Shown: one piece after another, positions 1-6,319 of the stretch | Layout: each line of letters opens with the position of its first letter | How positions within the stretch are numbered: position 1 is the first letter of the stretch | NCBI GenBank assembly: GCA_050050115.1 | Contig: JASFUX010000081.1 | Span: forward strand, 1-12,986 | Direction: 5' to 3' | DNA length: 12,986 bases | Origin: JASFUX01 sp050050115 | GTDB lineage: Bacteria; Pseudomonadota; Alphaproteobacteria; Caulobacterales; Maricaulaceae | The notes under the pieces: generated by a model | Database searches by the model: none | What the model saw: the letters and a program-made list of their open reading frames with translations, nothing else | Told to the model about the DNA's origin: nothing | Made by a program: the position numbers and the translations under genes

Positions 1-693
1 CTGCTTCTCGGCCAGCGTCTTGAGCGCGGTCGTATAGCCGGCGAGCACATCGGGCTGAAACGCATTGAGCGCTTCGACGGTCTCGGTGATCGGCCGATTG
101 ATCTCAAACAGCTTGGCCTTGAGCATCAACCTCCCCGGACCGTTCGCCGAAGAGCTCATCATCGTCACGCCGGCGTAGTGACCGTCGGTCGCGCCGTAGA
201 AGGCCATCTTCATTCGCCGCAGGCCGCGCCGGCGGCCCATCCGGCCGCGCATGCGGCGGCCGCGTTGGAGAAAGGCGATCGCCAGACCGCGCATCCAGTC
301 ACGCGGAGAATAGATGAAATAGCCGACCTCGCCCGACGTCCCCGAAGTGTGGATCACGCGATACTTGTCGAGATATCTCTCGTTGGGGTCGTGCGATTGC
401 GCCAGAAAGTCGGAGATCTTTTGCTTGGAGATCGCCGGGTCGGTGACGATCCGATCGAAATTCTCCATCAGGATCGATTTGGTCAGGATCGGGAAATCCT
501 CTGGAACGCAGCTTTCGAGATCGATGCCGCGCTCTTTGATAATTTCGGCGTAGTAGGCCGAATGCTCATTGGCGTGGCGCACGAGCCGGCGAAACCGCTC
601 CAGCCTCGCCGCTTCGAACTCTGCAGAGGTCATTTTGGCGCTGCGGCGCAGCTCGATGAACTTGCCGACGAGCGTCAGCATCGGTCCAAGCAT
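1..693 (-). CDS. PaaK/CapK-like adenylate-forming ligase, N-terminal part (runs off left edge)
   Basis: The minus strand is open from an ATG at 693-691 to the left edge (231 codons, no stop), so the C-terminal part lies outside the window. A GGGAGG Shine-Dalgarno sits a few bases upstream of the ATG and supports this start. The key motif is HTSGTSGEVG at residues 115-124, the Ser/Thr/Gly-rich phosphate-binding loop of the ANL superfamily as found in phenylacetate-CoA ligase and CapK-like proteins. An N-terminal stretch with RLVRHANEHSAYYAEII (about 36-52) and PEDFPILTKS (64-73) fits the same group. Members activate a carboxylate as an acyl-adenylate and usually transfer it to CoA; the substrate cannot be read from this half. 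An Arg-rich patch at 144-160 is unusual and may be a surface or membrane-contact loop. The gene is divergent from frmA. Family is fairly sure, substrate unknown. Confidence 0.8.
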   Translation of the reverse strand, partial: MLGPMLTLVGKFIELRRSAKMTSAEFEAARLERFRRLVRHANEHSAYYAEIIKERGIDLESCVPEDFPILTKSILMENFDRIVTDPAISKQKISDFLAQSHDPNERYLDKYRVIHTSGTSGEVGYFIYSPRDWMRGLAIAFLQRGRRMRGRMGRRRGLRRMKMAFYGATDGHYAGVTMMSSSANGPGRLMLKAKLFEINRPITETVEALNAFQPDVLAGYTTALKTLAEKQ

Positions 694-1034
694 TGCGATC
701 CTCCCCGTCGCGCAGCCCCGTTCGGGATCGTGTCGACATCGCCTCCTTAGCTCCGTTCGCCGTTCACCGCCACGCGCTCGATCGCCGCGCCGGAAACCAA
801 CCCGGCCTCACTGGCGCCGGCCAAGCGCGCTTCTTGTCTCGGTCGCGCATCGCAGACTTTTCGCTCGGGCTCGTGAGACCCGGCAAGCGCGGCGTTCGAC
901 GCACTGCTCGACGGCCTGGTCAGCCTGAGAGGCGGCAGGGCGGAGGCCTAGACCTCCGTCTTGTTCTCCCGGGTTCACCAACCCGAGAGCGCACGATAGG
1001 CTCCCCGGCGCCAAACAGCCCGGGGAGTCCGCAC
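694..1034. other. Divergent intergenic region between the ligase gene and frmA
   Basis: This 341-base gap separates two divergent genes. The left end carries the ligase Shine-Dalgarno and the right end the frmA leader hairpins (listed separately). The frame upstream of frmA happens to stay open back to 693, but the added 114 residues are Arg/Pro-rich low-complexity sequence typical of a random GC-rich open frame. I found no convincing sigma-70 -35/-10 pair by eye, so promoter positions are not assigned. Confidence 0.6.
941..1027 (+). promoter_or_regulatory. Three-hairpin 5' leader of frmA, last stem covers the Shine-Dalgarno
   Basis: Three inverted repeats follow one another. Hairpin 1: CGGAGG 941-946 with CCTCCG 953-958, loop of 6, followed by TCTTGTTCT. 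Hairpin 2: CTCCCGGGTT 966-975 with AACCCGAGAG 980-989, one mismatch and a CACC tetraloop. Hairpin 3: CTCCCCGG 1001-1008 with CCGGGGAG 1020-1027, perfect 8 bp with an 11-base loop. The right arm of hairpin 3 contains the GGGGAG that is the only Shine-Dalgarno for the frmA ATG at 1035. CTCCC in the left arm of hairpin 2 could also pair with that GGGAG, so exclusive alternative folds are possible. The pairings are seen directly; a regulatory role is inferred, and GC-rich DNA yields some stems by chance. Confidence 0.45.
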
Positions 1035-2144
1035 ATGAAAACTCGCGCCGCCATCGCCGTTGAAGCCGGCAAGCCGCTCGTCGTTGAGGAAGTCGACCTT
1101 GAAGGTCCGAAGGCCGGCGAGGTGCTGGTCGAGCTGATGGCGACGGGCATCTGCCACACCGACGAGTTCACGCTGTCGGGCGCCGATCCCGAAGGGGCCT
1201 TCCCCGCCATCTTGGGTCACGAGGGCGCCGGGGTCGTGCGCGAGGTCGGCCCGGGCGTCAGCTCGGTCGAGGTCGGCGATCACGTGATCCCGCTCTACAT
1301 TCCCGAATGCCGGCAGTGCAAACCGTGCCTGCATCCGAAAACCAACCTCTGCGTTTCGATCCGCGCCACCCAGGGCGAGGGCGTGATGCCGGACGGCACG
1401 TCGCGGTTCTCCTTGAACGGAAAACCGATCCGCCACTACATGGGCACGTCGACGTTCTCGAACTTTTCGGTGATGCCCGAGATTGCGGTGGCGAAGGTCC
1501 GCAAGGACGCGCCGTTCGACAAGATTTGCTACATCGGCTGCGGCGTGACCACGGGGATCGGCGCGGTGATGTTCACCGCCGGGGTCGAGCCGAACACCAA
1601 CTGCGTCGTCTTCGGCCTGGGCGGCATCGGCCTCAATGTGATCCAGGGCCTGAAGATGGTCGGCGCGCGCCAGATCGTCGGCGTGGATTTGAACCCCGCC
1701 AAGGCCGAGCTGGCGAAACAGTTCGGCATGACCGATTTCGTCAACCCGAAGGACGTTAAAGGCGACCTTGTGGGCCATCTCGTCGAGCTGACGGACGGCG
1801 GCGCGGATTATTCGTTCGAGTGCATCGGCAACGTGACGACGATGCGCCAGGCGCTCGAGTGCTGTCATCGCGGCTGGGGCACGTCAGTGATCATCGGCGT
1901 CGCCGGCGCGGGACAAGAGATCTCCACCCGCCCCTTCCAGCTGGTGACCGGCCGGCGCTGGATGGGCTCGGCCTTCGGCGGCGCGAGAGGCCGCACCGAC
2001 GTGCCGAAGATCGTCGACATGTACATGGAAGGCCGCGTCAACATCGACGATCTGATCACGCACAAACTGGCGCTCGAGGACATCAACAAGGGGTTTGACT
2101 TGATGCACGCCGGGGAGAGCATTCGGAGCGTGGTGGTTTATTAG
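1035..2144 (+). CDS. frmA: S-(hydroxymethyl)glutathione dehydrogenase / class III alcohol dehydrogenase
   Basis: This 369-residue zinc- and NAD-dependent medium-chain dehydrogenase oxidises S-hydroxymethylglutathione, formed spontaneously from formaldehyde and glutathione, to S-formylglutathione in the cytoplasm. Catalytic zinc ligands are visible as C40 (GICHTD), H62 (GHEGAG) and C169 (GCGVTTG). The structural zinc site is C92, C95, C98 and C106. The Rossmann loop is GLGGIG at 194-199, with D218 as the acidic residue selecting NAD over NADP. T42, D51, E53 and R110 match the positions that mark class III enzymes, R110 being the glutathione-binding arginine. Length is normal for the family. 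The ATG at 1035 is preferred to upstream in-frame starts because GGGGAG lies 7 bases ahead and the protein begins as homologues do. It is first in a co-directional run ending with fghA, the next enzyme of the pathway. Confidence 0.97.
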   Translation: MKTRAAIAVEAGKPLVVEEVDLEGPKAGEVLVELMATGICHTDEFTLSGADPEGAFPAILGHEGAGVVREVGPGVSSVEVGDHVIPLYIPECRQCKPCLHPKTNLCVSIRATQGEGVMPDGTSRFSLNGKPIRHYMGTSTFSNFSVMPEIAVAKVRKDAPFDKICYIGCGVTTGIGAVMFTAGVEPNTNCVVFGLGGIGLNVIQGLKMVGARQIVGVDLNPAKAELAKQFGMTDFVNPKDVKGDLVGHLVELTDGGADYSFECIGNVTTMRQALECCHRGWGTSVIIGVAGAGQEISTRPFQLVTGRRWMGSAFGGARGRTDVPKIVDMYMEGRVNIDDLITHKLALEDINKGFDLMHAGESIRSVVVY

Positions 2145-2210
2145 CGACTAGACCGTTGGAACAAGCGGCTCAGTGCGAGCAGGAGTCTCACGACGTCGAC
2201 GACAAACAAC

Positions 2211-2987
2211 ATGACGGAAAGTTGGCGCGGGTTCCGCTTTCGGAAGGTCAATGAGAACCTTTGGCATGAATTGGAGCTATCGGAACTCTATGCCTGCTCG
2301 CCGAAGCGATTGAACGATCCTTTCGACTGTGGTGTGGACTGGGCGCGCGCCTGTAAGCGCGCCCTCGCAAGCGAAGACCTTGACACCAATCGGCGGCGGA
2401 CCATCGAGGAGATTGAAGCCGCGTTCCGGCAGGTTGACCCGATGGCCGATCCGCGACTGGAACCGGGGGTGTGCTGTTTCTCTCTCGACCTCGACAACAC
2501 GCTCATGTGGTCTCACTACGCGGACGCCCACCGTGGCGTATGCCTCCTATACGACCTTCCCAACACCTACTTCCGAGAACTGTACCCGCCGCCCACCACA
2601 GCGTCCGAACCGTCGAAAGAATTCTTTTTTGTCGGTCAGCAGAAGGTCGGATACGGCGACAACGTTTTCTCCGACTGGCTGACGACGGGCGATTTGCGCG
2701 AACTCCCGGTTAGCCCGATCGAGAACGCCGTCGCGCGCCTCCTAACCGCGAAGTCGGCCGCATGGGGATACGAATTGGAGTCGCGCCTCGTATTCAGCCA
2801 TCCAGGTTTTGTGAAGCTTGAGCCTCGATTTCTGACGCAAGTGACGTTCGGACTACGTACTCCCGACCACCACCGGCGATCGATCGCCCGCGTCGCCAAG
2901 CGCGCCAACCCAGAGGTTGCATTCAGCGAGGTCGTCAAAAGTGTGAACTCGGACTTGGCGCTTGAGTTCCGGGAAGTCGACGGCTGA
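2211..2987 (+). CDS. DUF2971 family protein
   Basis: This 258-residue soluble protein has the hallmarks of the DUF2971 family: an N-terminal FRFRKVNENLW segment, LNDPFD at 34-39, GVCCFSLD at 86-93, NTLMWSHYADAHRGVC at 96-111 and KSAAWGYELESRLV at 181-194. The family has no established biochemical function; its members are patchily distributed and often sit in accessory or variable regions. I see no signal peptide or membrane segment. The gene looks out of place: no Shine-Dalgarno lies within range of the ATG (nearest AGGAG is about 25 bases upstream, at 2181-2185), its spacers are 66 bases before and 84 after, and its codons are visibly less GC-biased than those of frmA or fghA. I infer insertion into a formaldehyde cluster, though no flanking direct repeats were found. 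Family assignment is confident; the role is unknown. Confidence 0.85.
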   Translation: MTESWRGFRFRKVNENLWHELELSELYACSPKRLNDPFDCGVDWARACKRALASEDLDTNRRRTIEEIEAAFRQVDPMADPRLEPGVCCFSLDLDNTLMWSHYADAHRGVCLLYDLPNTYFRELYPPPTTASEPSKEFFFVGQQKVGYGDNVFSDWLTTGDLRELPVSPIENAVARLLTAKSAAWGYELESRLVFSHPGFVKLEPRFLTQVTFGLRTPDHHRRSIARVAKRANPEVAFSEVVKSVNSDLALEFREVDG

Positions 2988-3071
2988 GATTGACGCTTCG
3001 CTCATTGTGCATTTCGCTCCCGTGCTGCGCACCTTACGCTCGACCATCGGGACCTAGAGGGGACATCCGCA

Positions 3072-3467
3072 ATGCCAAACAAATGGTACGTCCGCCCCGT
3101 CCTGTTCGTCAGCGATGTCGAGGAGGCGCTCGGCTTCTACACCGACCTGCTCGGCTTTGAAGAAAAGTGGCGCTACGAGCAGAACGACGAGCCGAGCGTC
3201 GCCCAGGTCGACCGCGACGGGTGCGAGATCATTCTCTCCTCGCAGCGGCCCAAGCAGATCGGAACCGGCCTGATCTACATCGAGCTGAGGCCCGAAACGC
3301 TCGCCACCGTCCGGGAAGAGTTCGAAGGCGCCGGGCTAGAGACCGAGGACGGCTGGTGGGGCTCTCCGGTCACGATCGTGCGCGACCCCGACGGCAACGA
3401 GCTCTATTTCCCGCGCGAAGATGACGAAGACGTCGAGGACCTCGACGAGGAGGACGAAGAGTTTTGA
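3072..3467 (+). CDS. VOC-fold (glyoxalase/bleomycin-resistance-like) protein with acidic tail
   Basis: This 131-residue protein is a single vicinal-oxygen-chelate domain. The opening VRPVLFVSDVEEALGFYTDL and LLGFEEKW (26-33) are the first beta-alpha unit, GCEIIL (50-55) the mid-domain strand, and VRDPDGNELYF (103-113) the closing strand with E110 at the usual last metal or ligand position. The first strand lacks the histidine seen in metal-dependent glyoxalase I enzymes, so a ligand-binding (bleomycin-resistance-like) role is as likely as catalysis. The C-terminus is striking: 13 of the last 16 residues are Asp or Glu. A GAGGGGA Shine-Dalgarno at 3057-3063 supports the start. The stop TGA (3465-3467) overlaps the patatin ATG by one base, implying translational coupling. 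A role with glutathione-linked aldehydes would fit the frmA/fghA context but is inference. Confidence 0.85.
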   Translation: MPNKWYVRPVLFVSDVEEALGFYTDLLGFEEKWRYEQNDEPSVAQVDRDGCEIILSSQRPKQIGTGLIYIELRPETLATVREEFEGAGLETEDGWWGSPVTIVRDPDGNELYFPREDDEDVEDLDEEDEEF

Positions 3468-4798
3468 TGCGTATCCTCGCCCTTCTCGCACCGCTGCTGC
3501 TGTCAGCCTGCGCGTTCGCTTACCCCGACCGCATCCACTACGTCTGGGACCCCGAAACCGCGCCGCCCGCTCCAGAGTCAAACGGGCCGCCAGCGCAATA
3601 CGGGATGAGCGGAGCAACCTTCGTCGGCCTCGCGCTCTCGGGCGGGGGCAACCGGTCGGGCGTGTTTTCCGCAGCCGGGATGGAGGCGCTGCACGAGCAC
3701 GGCCTGCTCTCTCAGACCACGCATATTTCCTCGGTCTCCGGCGGCGGATTCGCGGCGGCGTGGCACGTCTTGAACCGCCCCGACCTCTGCTACGCGGAAG
3801 ATGCGAGCGCGACCCGCGCGCTCTGCGATGACGCGTTCGGCGCCTTCCAGGCCGCGATGCGCCACAGCTTCTTCGCCGACCTCCGCGCCCGCGAACTTGC
3901 GCCCAACCGCTTCGGCAGCCCGACGCGGCGGCTGTCTTCGCTGGCCGTCTCCCTCGACGAGGCCTTCATCGGGGGAACGACATTCGCCGAGCTCCCCGCC
4001 TCTCCCGTCCTCCTCGTCAACGCGGCGCGCTACGACGACGGGCGGCGGTTCGTGTTCTCCAACCTGACGCTGCCCGACGAAACCGATGCGCCGGGTCCCC
4101 TCGCCGACCCGCGGCTGCGTGCAGCGAGCTTTTCACGGCCTGGCTGTCCGGCCGCGACGCCGGGCGAGTTCTCCTTCGCGCTGGCGATCGCGACCTCGGC
4201 GGCCTTCCCGGTCGCATTCGGGCCGGCGGCCATCGAAGCGCCCGCCGACTGCGCGGACACGCGCACCGAGTACTGGCACCTCGGCGACGGCGGGGTGATC
4301 GAGAACAAAGGTATTGAAACGCTCGAAGAAGTCGCTCTGCGGGCCATCGACGCCGGCGAGGTCGAGCGCGCGTTGCTGATCAATCTCGATGCAGAACTGC
4401 TCGCCGACCCGCAGGATCTGTTCAGCGACTCCAACCTCTCGCTCTGGACCTCGAACCCGGCGCGCGTCGTCGACGTGGCGATGGAGCGCGGGCGCGGCTA
4501 TCACGATCTGGTCTGGGCCGAGCTGCGCGAAAGCGCCCCCGCGCCGTTCGAGCTGATCTCGGCGCGCTACACCAACGCGACGATGACCGAATGGCCCGCG
4601 TCCTGCGCGCGCGAGTCGCGGTCTGGACTTTCGATCACTGAGCACATCGCCGCGATCCCAACCGGCCTTTCCATCTCCGCATGCGACGCTGATCTGATGG
4701 AGGCCGCCGCCCACCAGCTCGTGCACGCCGCCGTCAACGCGCAAGCCGAACACCTGCGCGCGCAAGGCTTCATGCTGCGCGAGGTCGCGCCGCACTGA
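3467..4798 (+). CDS. Patatin-like phospholipase, predicted lipoprotein
   Basis: This 443-residue protein is a patatin-fold serine acyl hydrolase carried as a lipoprotein. The N-terminus has a short positive start (MR), a Leu/Ala-rich core and the lipobox LSAC with lipidated C15; residue +2 is Ala rather than Asp, which favours outer-membrane sorting. The patatin domain starts at about 50: GLALSGGGNRSG (54-65) is the oxyanion-hole glycine loop, ISSVSGGG (87-94) holds nucleophile S91 with Ser in place of the first Gly of GxSxG, and GDGGVIENKG (273-282) holds dyad partner D274. All catalytic elements are therefore present. The ATG at 3467 overlaps the VOC stop; a TTG one codon upstream is possible but would spoil the compact signal peptide. 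The CYTH gene follows after 20 bases. Substrate is probably a phospholipid or acyl ester in the envelope, but is unproven. Confidence 0.9.
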   Translation: MRILALLAPLLLSACAFAYPDRIHYVWDPETAPPAPESNGPPAQYGMSGATFVGLALSGGGNRSGVFSAAGMEALHEHGLLSQTTHISSVSGGGFAAAWHVLNRPDLCYAEDASATRALCDDAFGAFQAAMRHSFFADLRARELAPNRFGSPTRRLSSLAVSLDEAFIGGTTFAELPASPVLLVNAARYDDGRRFVFSNLTLPDETDAPGPLADPRLRAASFSRPGCPAATPGEFSFALAIATSAAFPVAFGPAAIEAPADCADTRTEYWHLGDGGVIENKGIETLEEVALRAIDAGEVERALLINLDAELLADPQDLFSDSNLSLWTSNPARVVDVAMERGRGYHDLVWAELRESAPAPFELISARYTNATMTEWPASCARESRSGLSITEHIAAIPTGLSISACDADLMEAAAHQLVHAAVNAQAEHLRAQGFMLREVAPH

Positions 4799-4818
4799 TG
4801 ACGCGCTAAAATCGCCCC

Positions 4819-5286
4819 ATGGCGCAGGAGATCGAACGCAAGTTTCTGGTGGTCGACGACGATTGGCGCGCGAGCGTTCGGCGCGAGATCACGATCCGGC
4901 AAGCCTATCTGGCCTCGGGCGACGGCGCTGAAGTGCGCATCCGCATCACGAACGGCTCTCGCGCCCAGCTTGCGGTGAAGACCCGCCGAACCAAGCTCAG
5001 CCGCGACGAGTTCGAGTACGACATCCCGCTCGCCGACGCCGAAGCGTTGCTCCCCGCGCGGTTGGGCGAGGTGATCGACAAGCGCCGTCACGAAGTGGAG
5101 ATCGACGGCGCGATTTGGGAGGTGGACGTCTATGCCGGCCCGCTTGAAGGGCTCGTCACCGCCGAGATCGAACTGACGTCCGAGAGCCAGAAGATCGATC
5201 CGCCGCCTTGGCTCGGCGCAGAAGTGACCGGCGATCCGCGCTACGCCAATGCGACACTCGCGCGCGAGGGGCTGCCGCGAAGCTAG
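4819..5286 (+). CDS. CYTH domain protein (probable triphosphatase)
   Basis: This 155-residue stand-alone CYTH protein forms the triphosphate tunnel fold. The defining ExExK motif is E4-I-E6-R-K8 directly after the start. Further tunnel residues are visible as R40 and R42 (VRIRI), K54 (AVKTRR), E64/E66 (EFEYDI), K88-R90, D102/D104 and the closing E116/E118 (TAEIEL). Single-domain bacterial members of this size are generally inorganic triphosphatases; class IV adenylate cyclases and thiamine triphosphatases share the fold, so the substrate stays open. No CHAD domain is attached. The ATG at 4819 puts ExExK at residue 4 as in homologues, although no good Shine-Dalgarno is visible. The gene lies 20 bases after the patatin gene, so reinitiation from upstream is plausible. 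A 78-base spacer follows before fghA. Confidence 0.88.
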   Translation: MAQEIERKFLVVDDDWRASVRREITIRQAYLASGDGAEVRIRITNGSRAQLAVKTRRTKLSRDEFEYDIPLADAEALLPARLGEVIDKRRHEVEIDGAIWEVDVYAGPLEGLVTAEIELTSESQKIDPPPWLGAEVTGDPRYANATLAREGLPRS

Positions 5287-5364
5287 GGCGATCGCCGCCG
5301 CGCTCGCGCCGCCGTCGCGCGGCAGATAGGGTGCGGCGATCCCCGGCAATACACAGGACGGCCG

Positions 5365-6222
5365 ATGAAAACCATCGAAACCCACCTCAGCTTCGGCGGG
5401 ACACAGGGCGTCTATGAGCACGACAGCGCGGCCTGCGCCTGCCCCATGCGCTTCGCCGTCTTCACGCCGCCCCGAACTACGGACTTTGGGGCCGCGGCCG
5501 GCCCCGTTCCGGTCGTGTGGTTTCTTTCCGGACTGACCTGCACCCACGCGAACTTCACCGAGAAGGCCGGCGCGCAGCGGCTCGCCGCCGAGCTTGGGCT
5601 GATGATCGTCGCGCCTGACACCTCGCCCCGCGGCGACGCGCCCGACGCCCCAGACGGCGCCTATGATCTTGGGCTCGGCGCGGGCTTTTATCTCGACGCA
5701 ACCGAGGCGCCCTGGGCCGGGCGCTACAACATGAGGAACTATGTCGAGGACGAACTGCCCGCGCTGATCGAAGCGGAGTTCCCCGTCGACATGAGTCGGC
5801 AGGCGATCATGGGCCACTCGATGGGCGGGCACGGCGCGCTGACGATCGCCTTGCGCAACCCGGATCGCTTCGCGTCGGTGTCGGCGTTCGCGCCGATCGT
5901 CGCCCCTGGCCAAGTTCCGTGGGGCGAAAAGGCGTTCTCGAACTACTTGGGCGAGGACCGCTCAGCTTGGCGCGCCTACGACGCCTGCGCGCTGATCGAG
6001 GACGGCGCGCGCGTCGACGAGATCCTGGTCGATCAGGGCGACGCCGATCCGTTCCTTGACGAGCAATTGAAGCCCGAGCTGCTCGCCGCGGCGTGCGCGG
6101 AGGCGGGGATCGGCCTCACGCTCGGCCGCCACGCCGGCTACGATCACAGCTACTATTTCATCGCCAGCTTCATAGAGGCGCACCTGCGGTGGCACGCCGA
6201 AAGGCTGGGCGTTCGGGGCTAG
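5365..6222 (+). CDS. fghA: S-formylglutathione hydrolase
   Basis: This 285-residue esterase D family hydrolase converts S-formylglutathione to formate and glutathione in the cytoplasm, completing the step after FrmA. The catalytic triad is readable: S152 in GHSMGGHGAL (150-159), D228 in DQGDADPFLDEQL, and H261 in GYDHSYYF. The family signature LSGLTCTHANFTEKAGAQ is at 54-71. Length is normal. An AGGA Shine-Dalgarno at 5355-5358 precedes the ATG at good spacing. The gene is the last of the plus-strand run and converges on petC; the 97-base junction contains an odd inverted repeat. frmA and fghA are often neighbours, but here four genes separate them. Function is confident. Co-transcription with frmA is probable from orientation, but the spacers leave room for separate promoters. 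Confidence 0.96.
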   Translation: MKTIETHLSFGGTQGVYEHDSAACACPMRFAVFTPPRTTDFGAAAGPVPVVWFLSGLTCTHANFTEKAGAQRLAAELGLMIVAPDTSPRGDAPDAPDGAYDLGLGAGFYLDATEAPWAGRYNMRNYVEDELPALIEAEFPVDMSRQAIMGHSMGGHGALTIALRNPDRFASVSAFAPIVAPGQVPWGEKAFSNYLGEDRSAWRAYDACALIEDGARVDEILVDQGDADPFLDEQLKPELLAAACAEAGIGLTLGRHAGYDHSYYFIASFIEAHLRWHAERLGVRG

Positions 6223-6309
6223 GTTTTAGGCAGGTTTTTGCGAATTGAGCGTCGGGAACTCTGGCTAGGCGCTCGCACCTATTTCCCAACCCCAAAAACC
6301 CAAAACCTA
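6220..6309. terminator. T/G-rich inverted repeat at the fghA/petC convergent junction, probable bidirectional terminator
   Basis: A two-part inverted repeat is visible: TAGGTTTT 6220-6227 pairs perfectly with AAAACCTA 6302-6309, and GGTTTTTG 6233-6240 with CAAAAACC 6293-6300, leaving a 52-base centre. Both transcripts enter a U-rich tract just after their stops. A nested pair CTAGGCG 6265-6271 / CGCCTAG 6311-6317 and a 10-base palindrome CTAGGCCTAG 6314-6323 overlap the petC stop. The arms are unusually T-rich for this GC-rich DNA. It is not a textbook terminator because the loop is long; a degenerate miniature mobile element is an alternative. Confidence 0.45.
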
Positions 6310-6319
6310 TCGCCTAGGC

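Noticed and set aside
693..1034. N-terminal extension of FrmA by 114 residues
   Set aside because: The extension is low-complexity, has no homology-like features and crosses the leader hairpins. The ATG at 1035 has a good Shine-Dalgarno and matches the family start.
975..1868. A 297-codon minus-strand open frame opposite frmA
   Set aside because: It lies over an unambiguous dehydrogenase and has shadow-type composition.
2145..3071. Flanking direct repeats or an attachment site around the DUF2971 gene
   Set aside because: I compared the two spacers by eye and found no shared direct repeat beyond a few bases, so no insertion footprint can be claimed.
4567..5913. A 448-codon minus-strand open frame opposite patatin, CYTH and fghA
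   Set aside because: It is antisense to three well-supported genes, and its translation is Arg/Gly/Ala/His-rich with no recognisable motif. Long antisense frames are expected in GC-rich coding DNA.
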